Shown: piece by piece, positions 1 to 9,176 of the stretch | How the letters are laid out: the number at the start of each line of letters is the position of its first letter | How positions within the stretch are numbered: position 1 is the stretch's first letter | Assembly (NCBI GenBank): GCA_009733775.1 | Contig: WOGZ01000637.1 | Location: 1-10,349 of the forward strand | Length of the DNA: 10,349 nucleotides | Direction: 5' to 3' | Origin: Alectoria sarmentosa | Taxonomy: Eukaryota; Ascomycota; Lecanoromycetes; Lecanorales; Parmeliaceae | Made by a program: the position numbers and the translations under genes | Notes under the pieces: generated by a model | Seen by the model: the letters and a program-made list of their open reading frames with translations, nothing else | Database searches by the model: none | Told to the model about the DNA's origin: nothing

Positions 1-300
1 AAAAAAATCACAATTCGTTTCAAATTTGCATAAAATTCATAAATTTAATGAATAATTAAATTTAAAATTTCGATTTGAAAAAAAAAAATTTAATTTTAGA
101 AAAAAATTCTAAAAAAAAAATTTGAAAAAAAAAAATTTAAAATTAAAATAAAGAAACAACTTTTTGCATTTTGAATAAAATTTATAAATTTAATGCCTTC
201 ACAATTTTAATGTATTTATAATTTAAATGCATTAATAAATTTAATATTTCAGTTCGAAGAGAGAGAAAGTAAAAAAAAAAAAAAAAAAAAAAGTTTAATC
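1..300. other. A/T-rich low-complexity flank (left)
   Basis: This stretch is almost entirely A and T, with long A and T runs and repeated AAATTTAA-like words, and it ends in an A22 run at 271-292. G and C make up roughly 8-15% of each 60-base line in the first part. No reading frame is credible. The change to ordinary composition happens at about 293-310. I infer degraded repeat DNA or an A/T isochore; no transposon coding remnant can be recognised. Confidence 0.8.
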
Positions 301-345
301 GACGTTAAGCCTTAAGTCCGTTTCGCCTTCGTTTGTTTTTAAGTA

Positions 346-364
346 CCATGAATTTAATTCATGG
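346..364. repeat. Perfect 19 nt palindrome
   Basis: CCATGAATT at 346-354 and AATTCATGG at 356-364 are exact reverse complements around a single T. It lies just inside the border with the left A/T-rich block. Function unknown; it could be chance or a protein-binding site. Confidence 0.5.
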
Positions 365-592
365 ACTCTGACCTGTATAACATAAACGTTTTATATTTAA
401 TTATCGAAATCAAGTGAGATAATAAAGAGAGAGTGTTTTAAGAAAAACAATTGCCTCGCTTGTATGCCAAATGAAGCCGGTTAATGACCTTGAACAGAAG
501 TTCTTTGGTCTGACCCATTGTTGGTGACAAATGTTTATGAATCAGGTGGGGCTTAGGGGTCGATTTCCGGGCGTCCTTCGCGTATAATCAGG

Positions 593-612
593 AGCATGCC
601 CGCCTGCATGCT
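593..612. repeat. Short inverted repeat, 7 bp arms
   Basis: AGCATGC at 593-599 is the exact reverse complement of GCATGCT at 606-612, with a 6 nt spacer CCGCCT. It is weak and short, and no neighbouring gene is seen to use it. Confidence 0.3.
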
Positions 613-904
613 GTTTCCTTATGGTCTCCAATGATCTTCAGAATAAATAGGCTAGTCCGAATGGAGCTTATTCTACTCCTCACAACACAAGAGAAAGAAG
701 GGTTCCCCGAGCGCAAAAAGAACAAGTACTATTGTGATTGTAGAGATCTTCCAAGCTTTCCACTACTGGAAGCCCGCGCCGCCAGCACATATTATTATGC
801 TACGGTGTACGGTTAGTCACACGGGAATTCGAGGGCGAAGGAGATTTCATGGTGAGCTGTAGAGTGTAATGGTGTCTGGTTGCAGCGGGGACCCTCATAT
901 ATAT

Positions 905-916
905 GTTTACGTAAAC
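905..916. repeat. 12 bp palindrome GTTTACGTAAAC
   Basis: This is an exact even palindrome located 20 bp before the larger inverted repeat at 936-965, in the region downstream of the condensin gene. No function can be assigned from the sequence. Confidence 0.45.
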
Positions 917-935
917 CATTACATACAGCACAATT

Positions 936-965
936 AATCGTGTCATCTCGAGTGGTGACACGATT
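936..965. repeat. Inverted repeat with 10 bp arms and 10 nt loop
   Basis: AATCGTGTCA at 936-945 is the exact reverse complement of TGACACGATT at 956-965, separated by TCTCGAGTGG. The pairing extends imperfectly outward. If transcribed it would form a stem-loop downstream of the condensin coding region, about 170-200 nt past the stop codon; alternatively it is a DNA-binding site or chance. Confidence 0.5.
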
Positions 966-1131
966 GATCGGACATGACGGCAAGGTCGAGTGGGGTAAAA
1001 ACAGATCTACTCTAGAGGGCGTTCTCTTCGAGTAGGAATAACACACACATATTCCAGTCTTTCAGGCTATTATTATTCCAGCGGAGAACAGAGCGCAAGC
1101 AAAATAGTCACACATGTAATGCATTGCGAAG

Positions 1132-4100
1132 TTACAAGTCATCATCCTCCTCGTCCAGAAGCTCTTCCAACAAAGAGTCCTGTACCTCTGTAACGACCTC
1201 AACATCTTCCATCTTGACATCCTCTTCGTTAGCCATGACAGATTCTTCTACCCCTTGCTCCTCTACTGTAGTCAGACCGTCGTCTCCCCCTGCGGGCGCC
1301 TGCGTGTCCTCTGAGATTGGCTTGACTTTCCCAGCTTCTCCCAAAGCTTTGCTCAAGGCTGTTCTTAATTTGTTAAGGGCATTGCGAGAGGGCGCGTCTT
1401 GAGCAACCCTATGACTGATAGCTTCCACGACAAGTTCGTTCGTGCTTTGGAGCTTTTCGTTCTTGGAATTTGTCGCAATGTATAGCTTGCCAAGCATGGC
1501 GATGAGGACTTTCTTGTCTTCTTCTGTATCATCCGTTAGCGCCATCGGAGCAAAAAATCGTCGAGTCCTCTTACTTGAGCATCCGTGGCTTATCACCCGT
1601 TCCAGAAGGCTCCCTGCCAGATCAAGGTGAATGTCACCATTAATAGCTTTGACTTCTTTCTTGCCCACTTCGTCCCAGCTGATAGCTGCTTCATCCTGGA
1701 CCACCAATTTTCGCGCATCGGTCCAGTCCACTAGCATATTTCCTACCGTATTGACCCCTACCATTTCCTCCCCTTCTTCAAGCTCTTCACTCAGATCTAC
1801 AAGCGAATGCATGACTCCGCCTGCAACACTTGCCATTTTTTCCATATTATCTCTGCGACTGTGGCAGTATACTGGCAGGAAGTAACTCAATGTTTGCCTT
1901 ACCCCAGCATTGTCTTTTGTTGCGGGATCGAAGTAGCAAATGACGGTTTGCTTAAGCAGATCCTCGTCTTGTATCACCGACGTCAGCATCAGTTTACAGA
2001 GAGCGATTGTGACGGCTGCTTGTACGTCGGGAGTATGATCTGCTTTCATGCCTTTAGCAAAAATCTTGAGAATCGATTTTCGTAGGGCTGCGTCCGCGGT
2101 TGCTGACGAGATGAGGCTTGGGTGAGTTGTCAGAATATCGGCGAGTATATGAATTGCAGTGACCTGAAGCGCATCGTGGCCTTTCGTGAAACAGTGGACG
2201 AAAAGAGTCAAATTCTCATCAGCAAGCGTCTGCAACAAATCCCGGTCAATACCTCAGATGATATATGCAGAAGGTTTCTCACATACTTTGTCCAGAAGAC
2301 AGCAAAGACCCAGGCAAAGAAGCCCTCGTTCTCTGATGGGAGCCTCATGGCTTCGAACGGCTGGTACAACAAGGTTGTTGAGCATCGATACCAAATGTAC
2401 GTTCTGCTGTAGGTTGCCCTCAATATTTTGCAACATGCACTGCGCCATGTGCAAGCACTTCATGTTGATCATGATCTCTCTGATGGCTTTGGCCTCATCT
2501 TCTTCAGCACTCCGACTTACTTTAGCTTTGATCGGCGTGCTATCACTGAACTCTGAATGCGCTGAGTGGAAGCTCTCGTCCTCGTTGTTGGCCAATGATT
2601 CGTCAACAGCGATAGCGTCGTGTACCTCTGCTACCGCCTCAAGAACGACACCACAAAAGTCCCTTTCTCCTGCGGCTTCCACTCCGCAAACATCGCGGAG
2701 AACCTCAACAGAGAGCTTAGCGATTTCATCTGGTAATTCCGCGATGGCTAAAGTCTCCCTTAAAAGCGCGAACATCTTTCTTCTACCGACTTCATCGCTG
2801 TAGTCCAAAGTCTTCGCGATATGCAGTAGCTGTTCCACGATGAATTCTTGTTCGACGGTGTCTTCCTCTTCGTCACCTTCGTATTTGCGGTGGTTCCGTC
2901 GTATGCACTCGACCAGGTTGTTTGTGTATCTCTGGAGGAAGAATGCAAGCTTTGTTACTTCGGGCATCTTTTCTTCAATCAGGGTTTCAAGTTTCCCATT
3001 AGGTTCGTGGCGGCAGTAGTCATTGAAAGACCTAGCCAGAAAAACACTTTCTGGGCTTAGATGGTGCCAAAACGGATCTTGAAGGCTAATGGAGTCGTGG
3101 TAGTCAGGCCGCCCGCTCCAAAACTTTTCCATGGCTTCCGAGGCTATGCCATCCTCACCTCCAGAGTTGAGTACGTCAATCCGCTCCAACAGCTCCAGCA
3201 CACCGTCAATACTTGGCGCCACTGATTCCTCAGTAGCATCGTTTTTACCAGCCAGCTGGCGACCCGCACAGTCCTCGAACCAACGATCATGAAAAAGTCT
3301 AGCAGTAGCTTTACGGACATTCTCATCACGATCACGCAGGCCCCAGCGGAGCAGCTTCTCTCTCATAGACAAAGATAGATGACGAAAGTCTCCCAGAGCA
3401 GGTAGCAAGCGAGAGTATAATGCTCTACGGGTGGCTGGATCGAGGTCTCGAGCACGCTCTAAGAGGTACGGCAAGGTTCCTGGTGTCAAAGGTAGATTAA
3501 GCAGAAGAGAACGGCGAACATCTGCGCTGGGATCATTCTGAAGTACCTCGAGCAATTTCTCCAACAAATCATTTGCATCATCAATATCGCTGTCGGCGTT
3601 CTCATGGTCTTCATTATTGTCGTTGCCAGCTAGCCGGCCCAGGCCCAGGACAGCCTGGACACGGACCATCGGCTCTTTGTCCCTAACACGCTTGAGAAGT
3701 CCCATTTTCAGGAGGTGAAAGTATTCGTCGTCAATGGAGTCCAGGGAGTTGATGATGTGAGCAACGAGCTGAGTCGCGCGGTAACGAACTGTCTTTTCTT
3801 TCGAAGCAAGGAATTGCAGCAAGATAGTTAAGATGTGGGAGGTCAATCGCGTGCTCGCAGTGTCAGACAATGACTGCGTGTCTTCTATCTCGGATTCGGT
3901 AATCAATGCAGCATCTGCGAAAAATTAGCGCTCGTTGGACAGTGATTCCAGCGAAATGAGGTCTCCTTACCTTTCTCAGTTGCATGGCGCAAAAAAGACC
4001 CCAGAAAGCGGACAATTCGGTCACCTACGGCTTCACTCCTCTTCACGCCCATCAGCCGAATTACACATCGTGCGATCTCCACGTTGAAATCGTCCTCATT

Positions 4101-4379
4101 GAATTCTTGTCGACTAGGATTGCCAAGCCGCGTGGGCTCGTGACAGCAAGTCTCTTGAATCTTCCTCAACTCCACGAGTAGCTTTCGGTGCCCAGCTGGA
4201 GACTTTTGCGCATCGCTGAACGCATTACAGATCTGTGCGCGTAAGCTAGATGTAGGTCCTTCCTCTGGGACCACGATTGTGGGAGAAATGGTGGATTTGC
4301 GGGAAGCTAACGTTTGGGTAGATACTTTGTGAGAGACTCGCGGCGCGGTAGAAGTTCGCGTGGAGACTCTACCAGGCAT
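1132..4379 (-). CDS. cnd3: Condensin complex subunit 3 (CND3/Ycg1/CAP-G family)
   Basis: This gene encodes the HEAT-repeat subunit of condensin that, with the kleisin subunit, grips DNA during mitotic chromosome compaction in the nucleus. Exons on the minus strand are 4379-3971, 3914-2287 and 2229-1132; joined they give 3135 nt and 1044 residues, close to yeast Ycg1. Residues about 30-135 carry the first helical repeats, and about 150-360 contain HEAT repeats such as the KTVRYRATQLVAHII stretch. The Cnd3 C-terminal domain runs from about 620 to 930 and includes LVVPAVRSHEAPIRERG (651-667) and LADENLTLF right after the second intron. The tail is very acidic, ending EEDDDL. The start ATG has A at -3 (CAAAATGCC), and MPGR fits what I recall of fungal homologues. 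An apparent frame break near 2230-2286 is an intron, not damage. It is divergent from the cysteine synthase gene 257 bp away. Family assignment is secure; domain limits are approximate. Confidence 0.95.
2230..2286 (-). other. Intron 2 of cnd3 (57 nt)
   Basis: Donor GTATGT and acceptor TTGCAG, with TTGAC as a possible branch site, between complete codons. Splicing joins CCLLDK to TLADENLTLF, the expected continuous Cnd3 domain sequence; reading through gives a stop after 14 codons. Confidence 0.93.
3915..3970 (-). other. Intron 1 of cnd3 (56 nt)
   Basis: Donor GTAAGG and acceptor TCGCAG on the minus strand, with a GCTAAT branch-like motif near the acceptor. It falls after the first base of a codon (G|AT gives Asp137) and its removal restores the frame into LITESEIED. 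Confidence 0.9.
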
Positions 4380-4636
4380 TTTGATAGAGGTTCGAACTCC
4401 TTGGACAACAATAATAGAGATCTAGCAGCAACTTGACGAAAATCAACAAACACAGCGTAAATTAAAGTAGCGTCGCAGCGGCAATCAAGCGAAGCGCGCG
4501 GCGGATTTTTGCGTCATAATTCGCCATCCTTTACTTAATACTCCACAAACTGTCCAGAATTTTTGTCTTTCGCGTTGCACTCATATTTCAAATCGCTTCC
4601 TACGTCGTTCTCGATCACTGTGTCGCATATCACGCT
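4380..4636. promoter_or_regulatory. Divergent promoter region of cnd3 and cysteine synthase
   Basis: These 257 bp separate the two start codons and must hold both promoters unless one lies inside a neighbour. I see no clear TATA box. Two short matches are visible: TTTCGCG at 4568-4574, which read in reverse fits the yeast SBF cell-cycle consensus CRCGAAA, and GCGTCAT at 4511-4517, a CRE/ATF-like half site resembling Gcn4/CPC1-type elements. Both are short enough to occur by chance. Confidence 0.6.
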
Positions 4637-5822
4637 ATGTTCAGGCAGAGCGTGCGCAAATTAACCACCACAGCGTACAAAGCTGCAGAAGTAGCATTTA
4701 AGGTTGATATGTCAAACCAATATGGGGTACGATTGGCTAAAGCACAGGGACATGTTAATGGATTTGTTGGAGGTGAGAGCATTTAAAAAGTCTCCATGGA
4801 TGTACTGAGCTAAAACTGGTCCAGCGATTGGCAACACTCCTCTAATTCGCCTCAAGCGACTATCAGACGAGACAGGCTGCGAAATTTTAGGCAAAGCCGA
4901 GTTCCAAAATCCTGGAGGTAGCGTGAAAGACCGAGCAGCGCTGTATGTGATCAAAGATGCCGAAGAGAAGGGCCTGTTGCGGCCAGGAGGCACTGTTGTT
5001 GAAGGCACTGCGGGAAATACAGGCATTGGCCTAGCACACGTCTGCCGGTCAAAAGGGTACCAATTAGTTATATACATGCCGAACACACAATCACAAGGAA
5101 AGGTCGACTTGCTAAGATTGCTGGGTGCCGAGGTCTATCCTGTACCGGCTGTGGCGTTCGAGAATCCAGAGAATTACAATCACCAAGCCAAACGACACGC
5201 CGAGCGCTTAGACAATGCAGTATGGACAAATCAGTTCGACAATGTCGCAAACAGAAGAGCCCACATAGAGACAACGGGACCGGAAATATGGAACCAAACA
5301 AATGGCAAGATTGATGCCTTCACATGTGCGACTGGGACTGGTGGCACATTGGCTGGCGTCACAAGATACCTGAAAGACGTATCAGACGGTAGAGTCAAGA
5401 CATTTTTAGCGGACCCTCCTGGAAGTGTATTGCATTCATACGTCACCAGCGGAGGCAAACTCAAAGAACGGACGGGCTCCAGTATTACAGAAGGTATCGG
5501 CCAGGGTCGGGTCACGGACAATCTTAAGCCAGATATAGATCTCCTGGATGGTGCGGTGCATATCAGCGACGAAAGAAGCATCGAGATGGTGTACCGTTGT
5601 CTCGACGAAGAAGGACTTTACTTGGGCGCAAGTTCATGTCTAAACGTCGCGGCGGCGAAGGAAGTGGCAGAGAAGTTGGGCCAAGGAAATACTGTGGTAA
5701 CAATACTTTGTGACGGCGCATATAGATATGCCGACAGACTTTTTTCGCGAAAGTGGCTCTCAGAAAAAAATCTACTGCGTGCGATACAGCCTCATTTACA
5801 GAAATATATTGTCCTACCTTAG
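4637..5822 (+). CDS. cysB: Cysteine synthase (O-acetylserine sulfhydrylase), mitochondrial type
   Basis: This pyridoxal-phosphate enzyme makes cysteine from O-acetylserine and sulfide. Exons 4637-4772 and 4825-5822 give 377 residues, matching the fungal cysB/mitochondrial form. Residues 1-23 are rich in Arg, Lys, Ser, Thr and Ala with one acidic residue, as in a mitochondrial targeting peptide. The fold-type II core starts at AIGNTPLIRL (46-55). Lys80 in NPGGSVKDR is the cofactor Schiff-base lysine; GTAGNTG (105-111) is the substrate loop; GTGGTLAG (216-223) binds the cofactor phosphate; SITEGIGQGR (265-274) and LCDGAYRY (340-347) follow. LADPPGS and the C-terminal LPHLQ-like end KYIVLP are typical of the fungal subgroup rather than of bacterial CysK. 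An ATG with G at -3 is used; a later in-frame GTG at 4923 would lose the active-site region and is rejected. A cystathionine beta-synthase is excluded because there is no CBS-domain tail. Symbol follows Aspergillus usage and is by homology. Confidence 0.94.
4773..4824 (+). other. Intron of cysteine synthase gene (52 nt)
   Basis: Donor GTGAGA, acceptor GTCCAG, with GCTAAAAC as branch-like motif. It interrupts codon 46 after its first base; splicing yields GFVGAIGNTPLIRL, the conserved start of the catalytic core. Confidence 0.93.
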
Positions 5823-6229
5823 GATTGAACAATATTCAAAACTCAAAAAATTTATCTTCAAATTTTTTTATTCTTCCACGGGTACAACCCAATACCTTGC
5901 CGTGAACACTGGTTTGGCATAGAGCAGGGACCAACGGGAAACAACCGGTGGGGGATTGAGAAGTCTAGGTTTGGAGGCAGAAAATCAGATGAACTGTGCT
6001 CCAAGGCGGCGCAAGCGCGAGCCAGCGCCACAATTGGTTCTGTAATGTTGGGAAGACCGTGGTCTGTTTATGTACTCTTGACATGATAAGTAGCCCGTCC
6101 CAAAATGCGACCCTGACCGTCCATAGAGACCCTCCAGCGCCGCGCTCAAAAAATTGCCTTCCTCCTTTTTTGACCTGTCCAGTCATTCACGCCCGAGGTT
6201 GCAAAATGATCCGACATATGTGCCCGTCA
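5823..6229. other. Convergent intergenic region between cysteine synthase and Trk genes
   Basis: These 407 bp separate the stop codons of two genes that point at each other, so they should hold both 3' untranslated regions and polyadenylation sites. The first 60 bp are A/T-rich (AATATTC and A/T runs at 5830-5872), fitting the 3' end of the cysteine synthase transcript. The rest has normal composition. Two small open frames (5965-6186 minus, 5996-6292 plus) have no protein-like features and overlap each other, so no gene is called. Confidence 0.6.
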
Positions 6230-9176
6230 CTAATCAAGTACAGTTCCTTCGCTTGCTGTGATCCTGGGCCCCTCAGCCAATCCAGCCATTAATCTCCCAA
6301 GCCCTTTTTGGGTGTGCCCTGAATGTCCAGGATATTGCTCCGAATTGGCATTCATGCTGTGTTCATCACGACCTGAAGCTATCGCAGTGTCCGGCGCTGC
6401 AATGGCTGGCCAAGTAGACCCGGACACCGCTCCTACCGTCGGAGTCCGGCTCGACAATGTCCGTCCCATCGGCTCCAGATTACTGATGCTCGAATTGCGT
6501 CTCTGTACTCGCTTAGCTGCATCCTCATCCTCTTTCCTGTGTAGTGAGTCACTAGGCAGCAAGACGGCGCGGTCTAGCTCGTAAGGTAGTCCACGATGTC
6601 GGCCACGGATCTGCATGGCAATTACTACGAGCTTGGATACCACGGAAAACTCGGCGGAAAATGATGCGTCAATCCCTGGGTAGCCGAGGGAGAGGCCGAC
6701 AGTCCCATAAGCCGAAACAATCTCGAAAAGGACGGAGAACAAGGTGAAGGCGTATTCGTTTGAGTTGGATAGCCGGTCACCTTCGGCAATGGCGATGATG
6801 AACAGGCCCAGAAAAATGTACCACAGGTCAAAACTCAATTGTCGACGCAAATGAGCGCCAACGTAGCTGGGCTCCTTTTCGTCGTCAGCCTCTTCTTTCG
6901 ACGATCCGTATATCCCGAGGCTCTTCTCTTCGTAGACATTCGTGCGGCGTACCGAGATAGCAATAGGGAAGACTGAAATATACATCATAATCAGATATGA
7001 CACCTGAATTCCAGGATGGAGATTTGACAGATCGACTGAGGCAAAACCCGCCGTACGCGTACTCGCGGCTTGAAACAAACCATTTAGCACCCTGTAACCT
7101 GCTGGATTAATGCTGGTGAGCACGGAATCATGGAGCTACGTCAGAAATCAGCCTTAATTATGATTGAGATCGTTTGTGGACTTACGTCGAGTACTATGAA
7201 GAAGATGATGTCAAGGCCGTTGAGAATTACAAGAATCCAGAAAAGCCACCAGGTTGCAGAGTTTGGAAATAGTAGGGTGAAGCAGCGTCTCGGATGATCC
7301 AGCAAGAACTTGAATTCTTCCCAAACCCCACTTTCATGAGGCACAAGTTTTGAAGCAATGTAGATTACGAGTCTGAGCATGCAAGGGAATCCTGTGTTCC
7401 CAATGATAATGAGGAAAGCTCCAAGTAGAAGCGGTACGATAGCTGTTTGGAATGACTCCATGGAATCCGGTGTAAGTGTGAAGCCGAGATCGTTGAACAT
7501 GGACGCGGGAGTAAAGATGCCCCTAGAACCTGGTAAAGACACATATTTTAAGGCTTGGGAAATCGAACATCTTACCACCAGACCCTTGACTGGCCATCAC
7601 TGTCTACAACATGTCCCCACGTGCTGCTACGCACTATCCAAGGGAGCAGGACAACCACGCCGAGAAGGTGGAACATGACATAATAAGCTTGGTAGGAAGC
7701 CGTCAGTCTCATAGACAAGTATTAAGAGGCTGCCTGGTACACTCACAAACAAGAACAACAGCTAGTGTCTTCAGAGAACGGTATTCGATTCCTCCTAGTT
7801 CTTCTCTCTGATCCTCGGTCAGATCTACGAAGGCAGAATTCCTTCCTATTGTGGGCTGCCAGCTAAGGTACGGTGTGGCTTGTTCATTCTCCTTTGAGGC
7901 CCAACCTTTGAGGCTGGAGAATGTACCGGTGCGAGCTCTTGTGTTGGCGGATGGGGGTCCTGCTTCGTCAGTAGGCGATAAATTGAGGTTCTCTAAGGTA
8001 TTGCTCTTCCGAGAGGACAGCTTGGGAAAGGGTGCTGAATTTGCACGTTGGCGAGGATGGTGGGGCTCGTCAATAGTGACGTTTCGCTTTATCGGATTAC
8101 CATTGAGTATTCCTCTTCGCTCGACAGGGCTCGTGATTTGATGATCTATTTGCCCACCATCATCGTCTGAGTCTAGAGGCTCTGGCACACTACCACGGTC
8201 GAAATCGCGGGGACCGGGAATTCGCAGCGCTCCTTTATCTTTTGGATTCCTTTGATTCTCTAGAATGGCGATGTGCTGTTCAGGACTCAAACGTTGCGGT
8301 ATTGTTTGTAGCTCTGCGTAGTTTGCCTCTGGGCTCTCCACTTCGTCTGCAAATGTAATGTCGCGGCGGAAAGTCGGCGGGTTTAAGGGCGGTAAGGTGA
8401 TGGTATGATCGATAACTTCGCTTTTTCCTCTTTCGCTCGTAGATGATTCGCTACCCAGATCTTCGGCAGGATCAGGCTTCTCTGTCTGGTTGCTAATCTC
8501 GTGCCGCTGCTTCAGTGTATCACCATTGTGTAAGACGACAATACTACGACCTCGGACACCCTTTTCGGTGAAACCGGGATCCGGGATGTCCTCAGGCTCC
8601 GTTCTGGTCCGTGACCGAGTACGTCGAAAGTTACGGGCTTCCCTTACGACGTTTTGAAAACGGCGCTCAAACCAGTATAATCGGACGAAGACAACGAAAG
8701 TATTTATGAATATCGGAGTACACATCATGCCCAGGATATAAAAAACAAACTGTGTGGCGATTTAGAGACTGACTGTTTGAAGAGATGCGGACGGACTTAC
8801 CTGCTGATATGTATTGAGATCGTTGATGTTGACCCTGGAGATGTATTAGCAGGCAGTATCCTGCACGTAATACCAATAGCCTACGTGTTGAGACCGCTTT
8901 GCGTGGCTGATCCGCTGGCGAAGAAAAGGGCGTCGATATATGCCAAACCTCCAGCTGGGTATAAAAGGATTGATCCGATAATGGTCACAGACAAAATATA
9001 AAGATCTGTGAGACAAAGCCAACCCCGTTAGCATCTGGCATAGCGGGTTTGGGGTGATAAAGCAGGAGAGATGTACAGTGTATGGTGATGAAATTGAGGC
9101 GATGCTTTTTCTTGACGAGCGAGCCTGGATTGTGGGCCTTGATCCATTCCCACGACTCCAGAAGAGGGCCAAACAT
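6230..9176 (-). CDS. trk1: Trk/TrkH-family potassium transporter (Trk1-like)
   Basis: This is a plasma-membrane potassium uptake protein of the fungal Trk family. Seven exons (9176-9077, 9005-8885, 8834-8801, 8749-7747, 7687-7576, 7522-7186, 7135-6230) give 2613 nt and 870 residues. The four pore-loop repeats are all present: ATQSGLNT (67-74), MFNDLGFT (465-472), TRTAGF (595-600) and SAYGTVGLS (710-718), whose glycines form the selectivity filter in this family. Membrane segments flank each, for example 37-50, 86-110, 421-438 and 484-500. A hydrophilic loop of nearly 290 residues (about 120-410) separates the first and second repeats, as usual in fungal Trk proteins; it includes RRDITFADEV and SPEQHIAILENQR and is probably cytoplasmic. 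The C-terminal tail after about 765 is polar and Ser-rich. The start at 9176 has G at -3, and the following N-terminus fits the family; an in-frame ATG at 9410 is possible but has C at -3. It converges on the cysteine synthase gene. Exact substrate specificity (K+ versus Na+) is inferred from family membership. Confidence 0.93.
7136..7185 (-). other. Intron 6 of Trk gene (50 nt)
   Basis: Donor GTAAGT, branch-like GCTGAT, acceptor ACGTAG, between complete codons. Splicing joins FFIVLD to LHDSVLTSINPAGYRV. Confidence 0.88.
7523..7575 (-). other. Intron 5 of Trk gene (53 nt)
   Basis: Donor GTAAGA, acceptor TTCTAG. It splits Trp457 (TG|G), giving VWWGIFTPASMFNDLG. A CAG seven bases upstream would put a stop codon in frame, so the TAG acceptor is chosen. 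Confidence 0.87.
7688..7746 (-). other. Intron 4 of Trk gene (59 nt)
   Basis: Donor GTGAGT, branch-like ACTGAC, acceptor ACCAAG (an AAG end, less common than CAG or TAG). It follows the first base of Ser420 and splicing gives LVSYYVMFHLLGVV. Confidence 0.82.
8750..8800 (-). other. Intron 3 of Trk gene (51 nt)
   Basis: Donor GTAAGT, acceptor CACACAG, between complete codons. It ends the 34 nt exon 3 (8801-8834, VNINDLNTYQQ) and joins it to FVFYILGMMCTPIF. Confidence 0.88.
8835..8884 (-). other. Intron 2 of Trk gene (50 nt)
   Basis: Donor GTAGGC, branch-like GCTAATA, acceptor CTCCAG. It splits Thr74 (AC|G) immediately after the first pore loop. Confidence 0.88.
9006..9076 (-). other. Intron 1 of Trk gene (71 nt)
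   Basis: Donor GTACAT, branch site GCTAACG and acceptor CTCACAG. It splits Tyr34 (T|AT) and splicing gives FITIHYLYILSVTI, the expected family sequence. The donor is non-consensus beyond GT. Confidence 0.88.

Larger units (their letters stand above)
301..1131. other. Intergenic region without a supportable gene
   Basis: Composition is normal here, but no frame looks like a protein. The two longest small frames (631-816 plus, 61 codons; 813-1046 minus, 77 codons) have no recognisable motif and no plausible gene structure. The region holds several short inverted repeats (346-364, 593-612, 905-916, 936-965). Its right end should contain the 3' untranslated part of the condensin gene, which ends at 1132. 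No tRNA fold was found; a GGTCGATTTCC-like stretch near 558-568 lacks the rest of a cloverleaf. Confidence 0.6.

Noticed and set aside
550..580. Possible tRNA T-arm (GGTCGATTTCC-like)
   Set aside because: No matching acceptor, D or anticodon stems could be placed around it.
631..816. 61-codon open frame
   Set aside because: No recognisable protein features, no conserved motif and a length expected by chance.
813..1046. 77-codon open frame on the minus strand
   Set aside because: No motif, overlaps the inverted repeats, and its Cys/His/Pro content looks like translated non-coding DNA.
1124..1402. Ser/Thr-rich open frame on the plus strand
   Set aside because: Its Ser-rich character is the complement of the Glu/Asp-rich condensin C-terminus.
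2230..2286. Apparent frameshift splitting the condensin gene into two reading frames
   Set aside because: A 57 nt GTATGT..TTGCAG intron accounts for it and restores the conserved Cnd3 domain sequence exactly.
2186..2803. 205-codon open frame on the plus strand
   Set aside because: It is antisense to conserved condensin exons, is rich in Ser/Ala as expected for a shadow frame, and has no motif of its own.
4923..5822. Shorter cysteine synthase starting at GTG
   Set aside because: It would remove the AIGNTPLIRL core and the mitochondrial peptide; the spliced ATG start at 4637 gives the full family length.
5965..6292. Overlapping small frames on both strands in the convergent region
   Set aside because: They overlap each other and the end of the Trk coding sequence, and neither resembles a protein.
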